Assembly (NCBI GenBank): GCA_947311845.1
Contig: CAMZMU010000040.1
Span: 57,475,596 to 57,539,595 of the forward strand
Length of the DNA stretch: 64,000 nucleotides
Direction: 5' to 3'
Source: Poa pratensis
Lineage: Eukaryota > Streptophyta > Magnoliopsida > Poales > Poaceae
Positions 54,326 through 64,000 of the stretch are shown piece after piece. Below the pieces are notes generated by a model. The model was not told the DNA's origin and did not search any database. It saw only the letters and a list, made by a program, of their open reading frames with translations. The stretch's first letter is position 1. The number at the start of each line of letters is the position of its first letter. The translations under genes and the position numbers were made by a program.

Positions 54326-55628
54326 CATATCTGAATTGTGACCGTTACAATATGTTTGCCGTCGTGACACCAATACCTAGAGATGTAGATATCAAAACAA
54401 AGGGGTGATACAATCACCAGAATGAGACTATCCCGAAATACTCAGCAAGATATGCTCAGACTCCTCATGAGCTCTTGCAGGGTATTCTGATTCAATCACG
54501 ACCGAGAGAAACTCATCTCTCTCCAATAGCACAACAATAGATCGAGGATAAAGAAAATGATCACGTGCATCAATACCCAATAAGGTGTCAAGAGGATATA
54601 AATATCCAGCAAGGTAATAAAGATTATGCCATCCGCAAGACAGATACAAGTGAAGTAGATGTAAGGATTTATTGAGCATCTACTTGCGGGAATCAAGGGA
54701 TTAGCAAAGAATCTACTTGCCTCAGCCAGCAGTACTCCAATCGATCAACCACGCCTGCAATGGTTCGGCTGACAGCCAAAGCCTTCGAATACATGCAGAT
54801 ATTCTCCAGGTACGACTCGGCTGCTCCACGGCATCTCGTAGCCATAAAATCACAAATTGAAGAACGCTCCAGCAAATAGTTAGGATCGGCACACGAACTC
54901 GCACGCCACCGTAGCCTCCAAGAATATCACCGGCGGCGCTCCGCTCGCCGACCGCACGCCAGCCGACCTGGCTTACTCCGCCGCCGACGCTAACTCTCTA
55001 ATATCTCTCGTGGACACTGGCCTGGCCTCACTTCTTTTCTTTCGGTCAATCTGATCCGCAGCGTGCAGCACTGGTTTCTATTTATAGGAAGTGCACTGGC
55101 TAAATATCTGACCACTTGGCTAAAATATCTGACCGCCTGCCGACCTGATCCTTCGGCACTGCCGCATGCAGCAATTCCACGTAGCTGACCTTGGTGACTA
55201 AGCCACTACTAGCCTCTTGTATCCAGCCACGTTGCCACCCAATGATTAAATACTAGTAGGCCTTGGCGCGGTGGCACGCCGCGCCCGTGGGCAGATCCTG
55301 TCAATACATACTAATAGAAGCCGATGTGTGATATCACTTGAACTCTTTGATCGAGACCCAAAAAAGATATGCCAGACAGTTGTCAAATCTAATAGACCAG
55401 CCATTGTAAGAGATATATTTTATCATGCCAAACCTATTCCACTGACGTTTAATATAGACTTTTGTATATACCATGTCCCTTCAGTAAACAGCCTAGAATC
55501 GAGGCGAGAGAGTACCGTTCACTTGCTATTGCAATTATTAAAGGATATCTACAACTATATTAGTATTAGTACCGAGATGTTCTAAACGGAGAATACCTAA
55601 TGTAGAATTTCTCTGATATAGAACACTC
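54326..55628 (-). mobile_element. Minus-strand LTR, part 2 (U3, TATA and transcribed leader)
   Basis: This continues the LTR broken at 36,613. On the minus strand a CTATAAATAG box lies at about 55,078-55,087, followed by a leader with short frames towards 54,430. CA at 55,627-55,628 followed by TATCA (55,629-55,633) matches the TATCA before 35,886, so the LTR start on minus would be TGAGTGTT. A short Helitron appears to be inserted six bases inside that end. Together the two parts make about 1.66 kb, a normal solo LTR. The right boundary rests on a 5-bp match only. Confidence 0.45.
55253..55622 (-). mobile_element. Short non-autonomous Helitron (tentative)
   Basis: Plus-strand CTAGTAGGCCTTGGCGCGG, with a GGCGCGG-TGGCACG-CCGCGCC hairpin, is a Helitron 3' end on minus. 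The minus-strand 5' end would be TCTATATCAGAG at 55,622, which fits the grass TCTMTAYTA consensus except one base. Length would be 370 bp. The left flank ends in A (T on minus) as expected; the other flank is not the usual A. Confidence 0.45.
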
Positions 55629-55633
55629 ATATC

Positions 55634-55886
55634 AATAGAATACAAGTTACTAAGATTAAGCAAGATGGGATGTCTACGTAGGTCGGACACTTCAAATAGC
55701 CAAAGAAATATAAATTCACGATCATAGGCAATTAGGGAAAATCAAGTACATATATTGGAATTGCCACGAAATGGATAAACTCTTCGACCACATAGATCTT
55801 ACAATAGTCGCAGCACACTGCTGGATGAAAATGGAATGGCCATATAGAAACCACAGAGAAGCTACGACATGACGCAACTTGTTGCC
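55634..55886. other. Spacer, nothing recognised
   Basis: No ORF or element end is supported between the LTR boundary and the acidic ORF. Confidence 0.4.
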
Positions 55887-56300
55887 CTATTCTTCATCAT
55901 CGGAGATAACGATCACCTCCGACGGCACTTTAGCAAGTATCTGATTTTCCTTTCCATTAGCGCCGTTGAGCAGCTTGAGCCTCATGGCCGCACCCTGCTC
56001 TACTGCTTGACTCCTGAGGCGATCCTACTCCTCCTTTGCGTACTCCACCAAGTGCCCGACGAACTTGTCCCGGTGCGCCATGGTTCGAGCGGCCGGAGAA
56101 TCCAGCGCAAGCGTAGCTTGGCGCTTGGCGGCCACGCTGTCGGCGGTATCCGACAGTTCAATTTCCTCATCGTCCGAAACTGTTGCGGATATCTCCTTGT
56201 CACTGGCCTTCCTACGCATCTCTCCTTCCAATTCGGCGTATTTCGTCGGCGTCATCTTCTTGCAGGTTGTAACATTCTGTCTGACCATGGTGACGAACAA
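55887..56300 (-). pseudogene. Small charged protein gene, one in-frame TAG
   Basis: On minus, a 138-codon frame (56,300 to 55,887) has one internal TAG at 56,027-56,025. The product is hydrophilic and charged: KKMTPTKYAELEGEMRRKAS, then an acidic patch VSDDEEIELSDTADS, a basic/helical middle (AAKRQATLALDSPAARTMAH), and after the stop a tail ending EVIVISDDEE. The twice-used SDDEE is reminiscent of nuclear proteins with SUMO-interacting or CK2-type acidic motifs (VIVISDDEE fits a SUMO-interacting motif pattern); that is inference. I recognise no family. The frame is conserved on both sides of the stop, so the gene died recently or reads through. Confidence 0.5.
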
Positions 56301-56915
56301 CCGATGTTGACGATGATAACCTTGGTAGTGCAGGGGTGGCTTGTAGAACGATACGCTGTCGATTGACTTGCAGCAATGCTCCTCTTAAAACAACAAGCTC
56401 AGGGCTCCGCTGTCGATTCGTTTCTCACCTTCAATAGATGAAACAGAGGTAGACTACGCATCGGGCATCGCATACAGTTTAAACACGATTAGAGAATTGC
56501 GCTATCTTCACACTGGATCGCGAAATCGTACGAGACAAGGGCAGATCAAAGATCTTCTGTAACCTTTAGATAACTGAACAGGCTAATAAAGTCTGCGCTG
56601 GGAAACCAGTCTTCACAGGAGACGCATCGCCGACCAAACGAGTGGTGTTGCCCGCCTACGCGTTCAACTTCCGAGGACTATAAACCACAGCATAAGTGAT
56701 TGGCGACAAATAACGCGTCTTTATCAGCCTAGCCTACCTCCAATCCGTCCATAATCTACAGTCTACAAGTGTTATGGAATTCTGCACCATCCTTAAAGGC
56801 CCTGCTTGGCCATTTGTTGACTATTCATATCCCTAAACACGACGTGAACATCTAATCGTGATTTCCTCGAGCGTTCACATTAAGTCCACTCTAAGCATGT
56901 TCGTATCCCGGTGCG
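56301..56915. other. Intergenic, upstream of the exonuclease
   Basis: Between the two divergent genes. No other gene or element end is recognised. Confidence 0.4.
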
Positions 56916-56923
56916 TATATAAA
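56916..56923 (+). promoter_or_regulatory. TATA box of the WRN-like exonuclease gene
   Basis: TATATAAA in GC-balanced DNA, 100 bp upstream of the ATG at 57,024, with a pyrimidine-rich leader between. Confidence 0.6.
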
Positions 56924-57023
56924 CCCCTCGGATCGGATCTAAGACTGTCAACCAGACACCAGTACTCTCGTTCCATATCCATCTACCAGAACAGATAGCC
57001 ACCGCTGCCAACCTCTCGCCCCC

Positions 57024-57698
57024 ATGTCGCCCGTGATGGAAGACCCGCGGTCCTGCTACTTCGAGAAAGAAGGCATGAAGTTCAAGGTGTCCGTCACTAA
57101 GCGTGCGGCAACAGTAGAGGAGTGGATACGCCGCGTCAAGCAAGTGTTTCTGGACAACGCGCAGGCCAAGTGCGTTGGGCTTGACTGCGAGTTCACCGAC
57201 GCCCCGAAGAAGGCAGAGCGAAGGTATCTTCCGGCCGAGAAGAAGCAGCGTGCCGCCGTTCTCCAGTTGTCCGTGGCGTACGAGACGCTTGTCTACCAGA
57301 TATATCAATCCGACGCGGTGCCTGAACTCCTCGGGCAATTCCTGAGAGATAAGGAGATTCTCTTCTGCGGGGCTGCAATAAACAACGATGCACGCGTGTT
57401 AGCGTACTACAGACTCGACATCGCGTGCATGTGCGACCTCCAGAGAGAGATCCCAAATCCTACAAGGAACCAGCCTCCGGCGCTGTATGATCTGGCCAAT
57501 GCCTACATCGGGACAACGCTTGATAAGAAGGACCCGAAGATAAAAGAGCTAAATCGGAAAGGATGGGGCGAATTTTCGCTCAGCCTAGACCGAATCAAGT
57601 ACGCTGCTCTGGATGCTCGCCAGGGTTTTGAAATCATTCGGAAGCACCGTAGGCTAGTTGAATACAATAGCTATGCAGATCACCTTAACGTTGTATGA
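57024..57698 (+). CDS. WRN-like DEDDy 3'-5' exonuclease, intronless
   Basis: A 224-aa single-domain protein of the RNase D/Werner exonuclease superfamily that would degrade DNA or RNA from 3' ends with two metal ions. All five DEDDy positions are visible: Asp54 and Glu56 in CVGLDCEFTD, Asp122 in GAAINNDARVL, and Tyr193 with Asp197 in IKYAALDARQGFEI. Other family phrases are AAVLQLSVAYETLVYQI, QFLRDKEILFCGAAI and LYDLANAYIG...KGWGEFSLSLDRIKYAALDA. There is no helicase or HRDC domain, as is normal for plant stand-alone WRNexo-type proteins. The ATG at 57,024 follows a TATA box by 100 bp and no upstream in-frame ATG is plausible. The gene is intact, unlike both neighbours. Such genes are multicopy in grasses; the cellular role of this copy is unknown. 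Confidence 0.88.
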   Translation: MSPVMEDPRSCYFEKEGMKFKVSVTKRAATVEEWIRRVKQVFLDNAQAKCVGLDCEFTDAPKKAERRYLPAEKKQRAAVLQLSVAYETLVYQIYQSDAVPELLGQFLRDKEILFCGAAINNDARVLAYYRLDIACMCDLQREIPNPTRNQPPALYDLANAYIGTTLDKKDPKIKELNRKGWGEFSLSLDRIKYAALDARQGFEIIRKHRRLVEYNSYADHLNVV

Positions 57699-58142
57699 GC
57701 TAGAAGGTACATTCGCGCACAAACTTGCGACAACATACATATACGCGTCCGCGAGGCGGCCAGATGTACTCGTTTTCGAGACTTTTCTGTGGTACCTTGA
57801 GCTCTTGCTGGAGGCACGCCTTACGCTTTATCTTCGCGAACCACTATGCGCGCACGAGACGAACAGAAACAACGGTTTTAACGCATAACCATTGTTGGGG
57901 ACGTGGCATTCAACAACTTCGAGTCGGGACCTGTTCCGGATATTTCAGACATCACCCGTGTAGAAATAGGTGATCAGTAAACAGTTCATGCCTGCCTTGC
58001 CGTGGCTTATAGTAAATCTCACGTATGACACATTGACCACCGTAACAAAAGTCTTGTTTTATCCACATTACATCGATTTCATATGCTACATATCGATACC
58101 TTGAACAAATGGGCAAAATAACCATTACAATATCCTGCGGCA
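57699..58142. other. 3' flank between convergent small genes
   Basis: Nothing recognised apart from 3' UTR sequence of the exonuclease gene. Confidence 0.45.
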
Positions 58143-58570
58143 CTACCACTCATCGTCATAATCAGATGTACAGTCTGTCTCTTCGCTGAAGCCCAAGACC
58201 TCAGCATCACTGAATGCACGTGACCTGTCTTCTTCTAGCTTCTTAGCGATGGAGGCTTCGACAGCGCGATGCTCCTCGATCATGGCCCGGTCGTCGTCTC
58301 TAGCCTTCTCGGCCTCGCGCACAACCGCCATGGCCTCTGCGGCCTGGGACTCAGCTTCCTCCGGCTCCTCCATTGCCGGCTCCTCATTTTTCTCCAGATC
58401 CGCCCCTGACTTTTGCTCCTCCGAGCACTTGTGCCTTACGCGCCGATGGTGTGTAGGCGGGGAGAAACTTCTGGAATCCGAAGATGAGGAGGAATCCCCG
58501 GAAGCCGCAGCGGGCGCGGCAGCTCTCTACTGAGCCACACACGACAATCGAGCAGTCTTCTTGTGGCGCA
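58143..58570 (-). pseudogene. Charged coiled-coil protein gene split by a solo LTR; H3-tail-like N-terminus
   Basis: The minus-strand frame runs from an original ATG at 62,588, across a solo LTR inserted in codons 2-3, then 58,565 to 58,143 (143 codons in all). It starts MVRHKKTARLSCVAQ, followed by a TAG at 58,529-58,527. The same frame continues with a Ser-rich stretch (GDSSSSSDSRSFSPPTHHRR) and an acidic/helical region predicted to coil (EEPEEAESQAAEAMAVVREA; IEEHRAVEASIAKKLEEDRS), and ends TDCTSDYDDEW. The N-terminus resembles the histone H3 tail (R2, K4, T6, A7, R8, S10 shared). A TATATAA promoter lies about 70 bp upstream of the old ATG. No family is recognised. The insertion rebuilt an in-frame ATG (A from the LTR, TG from the target). 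Confidence 0.55.
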
Positions 58571-61500
58571 TGTAACATCCCAAAAATATTATAAGTATTA
58601 TTACTCCAAAAATGAGAGCCAACAAAAACTTTTGTTGATTATTATGTGTTGTTTGTAAATTGTTGCTTGTGGTAATTAATTCTTGTTGCTTGTGTTGTTT
58701 AGTTCTTGCTAAAGGTGTGTTGCTTGCTCTAAAGAAAAACATGAAGAAAAGAAGAGGAATAAAATAAAAGTTGAAACAAGAAAAATGAATGTGACATGTG
58801 TCACACAAATTCTCCAAGTGGGAAACTCAAATTGTTTCAAACAAAATTCAGTGGAGTGGTAATGCAAACCCTCCCATTTCATCCTTACTACTTATCTCTC
58901 TCAAATAATATTTTACACCTATTTTTAAATTCAAAAGTAAGAACAATGGAAATAAACCAAAATACTATAACTAAAACTTTATGAACAAAAATGATTCAAA
59001 ACATTTTATTTTGAAATACCAAATTTTGTGGAGCTACTACATGCTATGTGGAAGCCTCACAAATATTTTTAAATTTTTCTAAATTGTTTAAGTACCCCAA
59101 TTAAATTCCAGAAAAGCTACTGGAAATAAAAAGAAACTGGAAAATAGAAAAGAGAAAAGGAGCCAGGGGGTTTTTGGCAAAAATGCCATCGTCTACCTCC
59201 CCCTAGCTCACTGTCGCCGTCGCCGTGTCGACGCTGGGCGCCGCGCTCCTCGCCGTTCCCAGGCCCCCCAGGCCCCCCCCAGCTCGCACCTCGCCTCTGC
59301 ATCCTCTGCGCCGCAGAGGAGAGCTCTCGAGCACTCTCGCTCTCCCCAATGCCGCCCTGTCCCCCGATGCCCGCCGTGGAGAGCTCGGACGGCGCCGGCC
59401 AAATTTGGCCCCCTCTCAGCTCCCCGACACGCACCGCTCGCCGTAGCTGCTCCTAGACCACGCCCAGACCTCGGAAGGCCTCACGACGACGCGTACCTCG
59501 CACCACCGCCGCGGAATCGGGCCTCTCCCGTGCGCCATGGACGCCGCCGTGCACCGCGACCACCATGGACCGCTCCCGCGTTATAAAACCCCCTCCCGAC
59601 CCCTCTGGAAACTCCACACCACTCCCTCGACCTCTCCCTCGCTCCAATTTCACCGTGCACCGCCAGGAGGGCGGGCACTGCCGCAGCCACTGCCGCCGTC
59701 GAGGTCGAGCACGGCCGCGACGCCACACTCTCTCTTTCTCTCCTCTCTGGCCCATACTCTCTTCCTTATGGACACCGCACTCACCCGAGCCTTTTTCCCC
59801 TCTTTTTCATGCACAGACGCGACCGCAGGAGCTCGCCGGAGTCTGTTGCGTGGCCGTGGAAGTCGACGCCATGCCGTCGCCGCTACACGCCGCCCCAGCA
59901 AGTGCAACTCGAGCCACAACCTTCCCCGAGCCTCCGCCGTCGATTCGCATCATCACCACGACCTCCCGAGCCCCCTAGGTGAGCCAATCATCCACCTCGC
60001 CGTCGCCGGAGCTTCGGCGCCGCTTGTTTTAGGTCGCCGGCGTTCGTCGACGACGTGGGCTAACGTGGGCCGTTGGATCTAAATCCAACGGTAACGTACC
60101 CCTTCGTTTAGATGTTAGGCTGACGCGCTGGCCCCACCCGTCAGCATTTTATTAATTTCCACGCGTGCACTGTGTCGCTGACGCGTAGGCCCCACCTATC
60201 ATACTTTGAACATTATCCAGAATAGTAAACTTTTCAATTTAAACTCCTCTGAGAAATCAGTACTGGCATCAACTTAGAAAATCAATATCTCAAGATTTAT
60301 AGATCCAAATAAATCAAACTCAATTGTTCTAGAAAGCTTATGAAATTGTTTAACCAACCCAAGTGGTCTCATGTCATTTAAATAAATAGTTAAAAAGTAT
60401 TATTAAAAATACTACTGAAGGTTTAAATTCTAAACTTGTTTGTTTCTGATACTCTGTTAGTCCAAATAATTCCAAACCAATTTTGTTAGCTTAGTACTGC
60501 CATGTATTAGCTTCCTAATTTTGGTAGAATTATTTGTGCAGTAGTAATTGTTTAGTATAAAGTTGAAGTTTGAACACCCTTCTGCACTAAAACATTTAAA
60601 TATGTTTAATGGTTAACCCAATTGAGTTAGGACCAATTTTGTTAGATCACATTTAGTCATGTTAAGTTACCCTAAAAGGATTTAATTTTGAATAAAATTA
60701 ACTTGAGTTGTAGCAAAAACTTGATTAACAACTTACTGGATTAAAACAATTATGTAGGGAGATTGGTAACTCCAATTAATCCAAATCAAATTGGGTTGTC
60801 TTCTACACATCAGTAGCTTTGTGTAGAATTTAGTTTGTATTTTTAGGACAAACAGAACTCAAGTTGTGCAATTAAACATTTCCATTCATTTCTGCCATAT
60901 TTGAAACATAAATAAATAATGGTAAATACAATTAAATTTGAAACCAAGTGTTGTTGTTGTTGTATGCAGTGGCTATTTAGAGCATTTAGGATTGTAATGT
61001 GTGATGTTGCTTGAATAGATTAGTGATTGTTTGCATTTGTTTGTTTATTAATTAGACGAGAACGCTGTCGATTTATCGAGGAAGGAGAGTTTGTTGAATC
61101 TGAAGATCAAGACCAAGGTCACTTTGCCGAGCAAGGCAAGCTACTCTCTGAGCTTGCACCCCAATATATGCATCTACTTTGATAACATGTTTTACTTTTA
61201 AGGCAAAGATTTATAAAACCCTTTTCAAAAGTATATGAAACTTATTTTGCCACCCTATGTAGAAATATAAGATAGTTTATAAAAATTATAGGTTGGGAAA
61301 AATAAACATGGTTTATTCAAACTCCTTTGAAAATATTGTGTGATTATGGAATACCGAGATGTCGGTGTTGGAATGGAGAAGTGGAGAATGGAAGTGTTTA
61401 TGAAAAATGCACAGTGTGTCCTTGTACTTACGTCAACCAGCCGATACCCTGTGCGACCACATTTACCCACATATGGGAAAAGGGCGTAGTCATATAATTT

Positions 61501-62579
61501 GCTCATATTAGTATGGGATGCCTCAACAACGAGGATGACCTCGTTCCATGAGGGGATGGTCATGGCGACCTACCCCCTGACCTGGGTCCTGGCATCTGAG
61601 GATGGGGGATTGAAGGGTTCGCTCGCCGGGCAGAACTACGAGTCCTCACACTTAGGTTTCCCGACGGGGAATCTGGACTGGGTGTCGATGGAAAGGATGA
61701 TAATTTCGTAGCGGTAGGGTCCTATACTAGCATGAGCAAAGGACATGCTATGGTCGGCGGCTTACTTCGCATACACCCTGTATGGCGAGACGTGGCGGAC
61801 ACGATGAGCTGCCGGATGATGTGGGAAAAGCGTGCTAACTCTGCAGAGTGTAAAACTATTCGAATAGCTGAGTCCTCGGAGATGGACAGTTGGGAGGCCC
61901 TACTTTGACCATGTGCAAGTTTTTGGAAAAGCTTTTAAGTTTAAAAGAAACTGAAATGGAGATGGTGTTACACAGCTATACCAAATGGAGTGGTATGAGT
62001 TGTTGAAAAATGGACCATGGTGAGCTATGGTCAGAAAAAGGAGGAGTTTTGGAGTAACAAATAAGATGGTGACTTCTTTTAAAGATACTTATAAAACTCT
62101 TCTTACCTTTTTCAATAAAGATATAGAGATGTTTTAAGTAAATAAAAGTATGAAAGTAAAATAAAACTAGTGACACTCATGTTGGGGTAGTTTGCGAGTA
62201 CATTCAAATGTACTCATATTGGTTTCGTCCCTGGCTATTGTCCTAGCCAGACTACGAGGAGGAGCACTACGCCGAGCAGGAGTATGGCGACTTCTACGCG
62301 AACTAAGGATCTCCATAAGTCAGCTGCCTGTCGGGTCGTCTTCGTTAGGATTCGATGTCTACTACGCCATAGCTTCCGCTGATATTTTGGTTTTGGCCCA
62401 TGAAGGCACCTATGTAAGACTTGGTCTAAATGACCATTTATGTAAGACTTTTCATTCGGTATTGTAATGGATGTAAACTTTGGTATCCAATTCGGATTGT
62501 GTGCAACGACAGACTGATCACGGGATCGTTGTGTTAAGCATAATCGGGTATTTCGGACAGCTAGTCCGGGGTCCCCACA
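58571..62579 (+). mobile_element. 4.0-kb solo LTR with GCGCA target duplication
   Basis: It starts TGTAACATCCCAAAAATAT, ends GGGGTCCCCACA, and is flanked by GCGCA at 58,566-58,570 and 62,580-62,584. A TATAAAA box at 59,582-59,588, followed by a C-rich leader, gives plus orientation. The GC-rich block 59,170-60,070 is promoter/leader, not a gene, despite long frames on both strands. A CTCTGCAGAGTGTAAA phrase at about 61,842 is shared with the solo LTR at 37,820-42,070. No gag/pol or second LTR is present, so it is a recombination product of a large Gypsy-type element (superfamily inferred from the 5-bp TSD and terminus style). Confidence 0.85.
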
Positions 62580-62662
62580 GCGCACCATCGTGTACCTACT
62601 GAGTCGACGGTAGTGCTGCTGTTGAGTCAACAAACAAACGGCGGCGAGTAGCATTATATAAG
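62580..62662 (-). promoter_or_regulatory. Promoter and original start of the split charged-protein gene
   Basis: On minus, a TTATATAA box at about 62,654-62,661 precedes the ATG at 62,588-62,586; the next codons read ATGGTGCGC before the solo LTR interrupts. The insertion separates this promoter from the coding body by 4 kb. Confidence 0.6.
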
Positions 62663-64000
62663 GCAAGGGTGTTGCGTCGTGACAGACGCGTGGTAGACTG
62701 GAGATCGCGAGAAGGCTGTGTGGTGTACATGCGTCAAATGGAACACGAAAAGGCAACTGAGTTTACAGACGAGCCCTAGAAGAGCCCGCGTGTGAAACAA
62801 AACGGTGATGCAAACGCGCTTCTACACGTAGCTGCGTGTGGCACATCGCCAATGCTCTAAACGCCAAAATTATAGACGACAGAGAACAAGGCACGCGAAC
62901 GGCTGCTTGCGTGCGCGACGGCGAGGCTGGTTTCAACATGACCCGGCTATTTACAGTCGCTGTTCAATCAGCGTCGCAGCCGGCGGCAACGCATGTTCAT
63001 CGGATAGAAGAAACCTCGGCGTCGCAGAACGTAAAGGAGCAAATTTATGAACAGGAACAAGGCTGACTTGGTCGAACTACACACAAGAACTTAAAGCTGT
63101 ACCTAGGTATACTACATGGATAGCTAAGTAGTCCGACGCCGACCCTTGGAAATTTAAACAGCCGCTCGTGACCTGCAGCGTTATTTTCACACGAACACAC
63201 TGCCTTCGGTCCAGTCGATCCACCCAGAGACTCCGTTCGTGTCCGGATTCCCGCCTAGGAGGGTCCCCATATTCGCTCGCGACTCCTGTCTCCCCTGTCC
63301 AGGTCGTTGGTGCGTCTCGAGCTTAACTGAGCCGACGTCGCCCCGACTGACCTGCGACTCCAACTCTCGATATAGACCGGTATCCTTACCTAGGAAGGCT
63401 CGTGTCGCTCTAACTGAGTAACGACTCTAATTCTCGATTCACATTAGTGACTACGTGAGCAAAGATAGTTTAGTTAGAGTATTATTAGATGCACTCATGG
63501 AGCGCGGTTAACCATGCGCACACTGTCTTGTTCCCAGCCGCGCGCTCGTGGCTAGAAGCGCTAAGTTTACATCAACATGTTGTCCAGAACTCGGTCCATC
63601 CAGACTGGACCCTTTCTCCACTCTCCGTCTATCACCTAGGTGGGCCTCCGTGAGCGCTCCTAATCGCCGTGTAAGCGAGTCCTGCTGCTCACTTTTGGCC
63701 ATCTTCTCTTCTAGACTGTGCTACTTCTGTCACCCTCCGCTTAGCCGGAGTCAGCTACTGACGCAAATTCTCAACACACGTTGACTTCCCCGTCTAGCAC
63801 GGTTCGTGTCGCATTGGCCGAGGCACAACCTTAGTCCTCGACACCGCCTAATAGCCACCTAGACAAACAGCTAACCTAGCGTCAGAGACGCGTGTATGTA
63901 GACACCAACATTGAAACCACCGTCGCCGTAGTCGAAGACAACGATGTCACCTACGCCCAAGCCCTTTTCGTCGGCAAACTCCCTCCAGCCCCTGAAGATA
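62663..64000. other. Unresolved flank, LTR-retrotransposon-like at the right
   Basis: From about 63,180 the sequence is full of CGACTC/GAGTCG words, as in the non-coding parts of grass Gypsy elements, but no LTR end, PBS or ORF with family features lies within the window. The short frames at 62,836-63,066, 63,239-63,421 and 63,548-63,784 are not supported. Confidence 0.3.

Noticed and set aside
54428..54875. Two minus-strand frames downstream of a TATA box looked like a small two-exon gene (MATRCRGAAESYL...; ...LLERDEFLSVVIESEY).
   Set aside because: They lie within what appears to be the transcribed leader of a minus-strand LTR (part 2 of the element starting at 35,886), with no family match. 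The TATA box is better read as the LTR promoter.
55271..55585. 104-codon plus-strand frame.
   Set aside because: No family features, and it overlaps a probable short Helitron and an LTR end.
59117..60082. Several long frames on both strands in a GC-rich block with TATAAAA, suggesting a gene.
   Set aside because: The block is inside a solo LTR with clean TG/CA ends and GCGCA duplications; frames occur on both strands in all phases as expected for GC-rich DNA.
1..64000. A novel multi-gene system (defence island, biosynthetic cluster).
   Set aside because: The supported genes are a PP2A methyltransferase, a proteasome subunit, a DUF6598 gene and a WRN-like exonuclease, with no shared pathway or operon logic; the rest is mobile DNA. 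Only the small exonuclease cluster at 55.9-62.6 kb merits that question, and it is reported as a hypothesis.

Overview
The window is nuclear DNA from a grass, most likely a Pooideae/Triticeae-type genome. The evidence is intron-rich plant genes with GT-AG introns, Stowaway-type MITEs, Helitrons with grass-type termini, a CACTA element, and a deep nest of LTR retrotransposons including an Athila-lineage Ty3/Gypsy element with a tRNA-Asp-type primer-binding site. The species call is inference from repeat style only. No bacterial-type operon, CRISPR array or rRNA/tRNA gene was seen.

Layout. 1-8.2 kb: non-coding DNA with two non-LTR retroposons whose target-site duplications (TSDs) are still readable, a 1.3-kb TIR element carrying a GC-rich 5'UTR-like segment, a MITE and a decayed NHL/LEA2-like fragment. 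8.2-12.5 kb: a 13-exon gene for leucine carboxyl methyltransferase 1 (LCMT1, which methylates the PP2A catalytic C-terminus); an apparent 1-bp shift at the exon 2/3 junction can be offset by an alternative donor. 18.0-20.6 kb (minus): a BED-finger hAT transposase with two in-frame TAG codons. 21.8-27.4 kb: an 8-exon gene for the 20S proteasome beta-1 subunit (PBA1/PSMB6 type), whose large intron 2 holds a Stowaway split by a Helitron, next to a tandem duplication that made a decoy copy of exon 3. 28.3-30.2 kb (minus, convergent with PBA1): a grass DUF6598-type gene.

From about 31 kb onward the window is mostly mobile elements. A Gypsy-type 5' LTR and PBS (32.1-35.7 kb) is interrupted by the 3' end of another Gypsy element. 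A minus-strand LTR starts at 35.9 kb and resumes at 54.3 kb. Between the halves lies an Athila element (36,614-54,320, TSD AGTCC). That element itself holds a 4.25-kb solo LTR (TSD CCCTG), a CACTA fragment fused to an LTR fragment, and a 601-bp Mutator-like MITE (TSD CTGTATGCA).

At 55.9-62.7 kb three small genes sit together: an intact intronless DEDDy (WRN-like) 3'-5' exonuclease on plus, flanked by two minus-strand ORFs for highly charged proteins, each with one TAG. A 4.0-kb solo LTR (TSD GCGCA) landed at codons 2-3 of one of these and rebuilt an in-frame ATG.

The only genes that look functional are LCMT1, PBA1, the WRN-like exonuclease and possibly the DUF6598 gene. They are housekeeping or lineage genes with no evident joint pathway. 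The most informative content is the datable insertion stratigraphy and the recurrent CAG-to-TAG decay.
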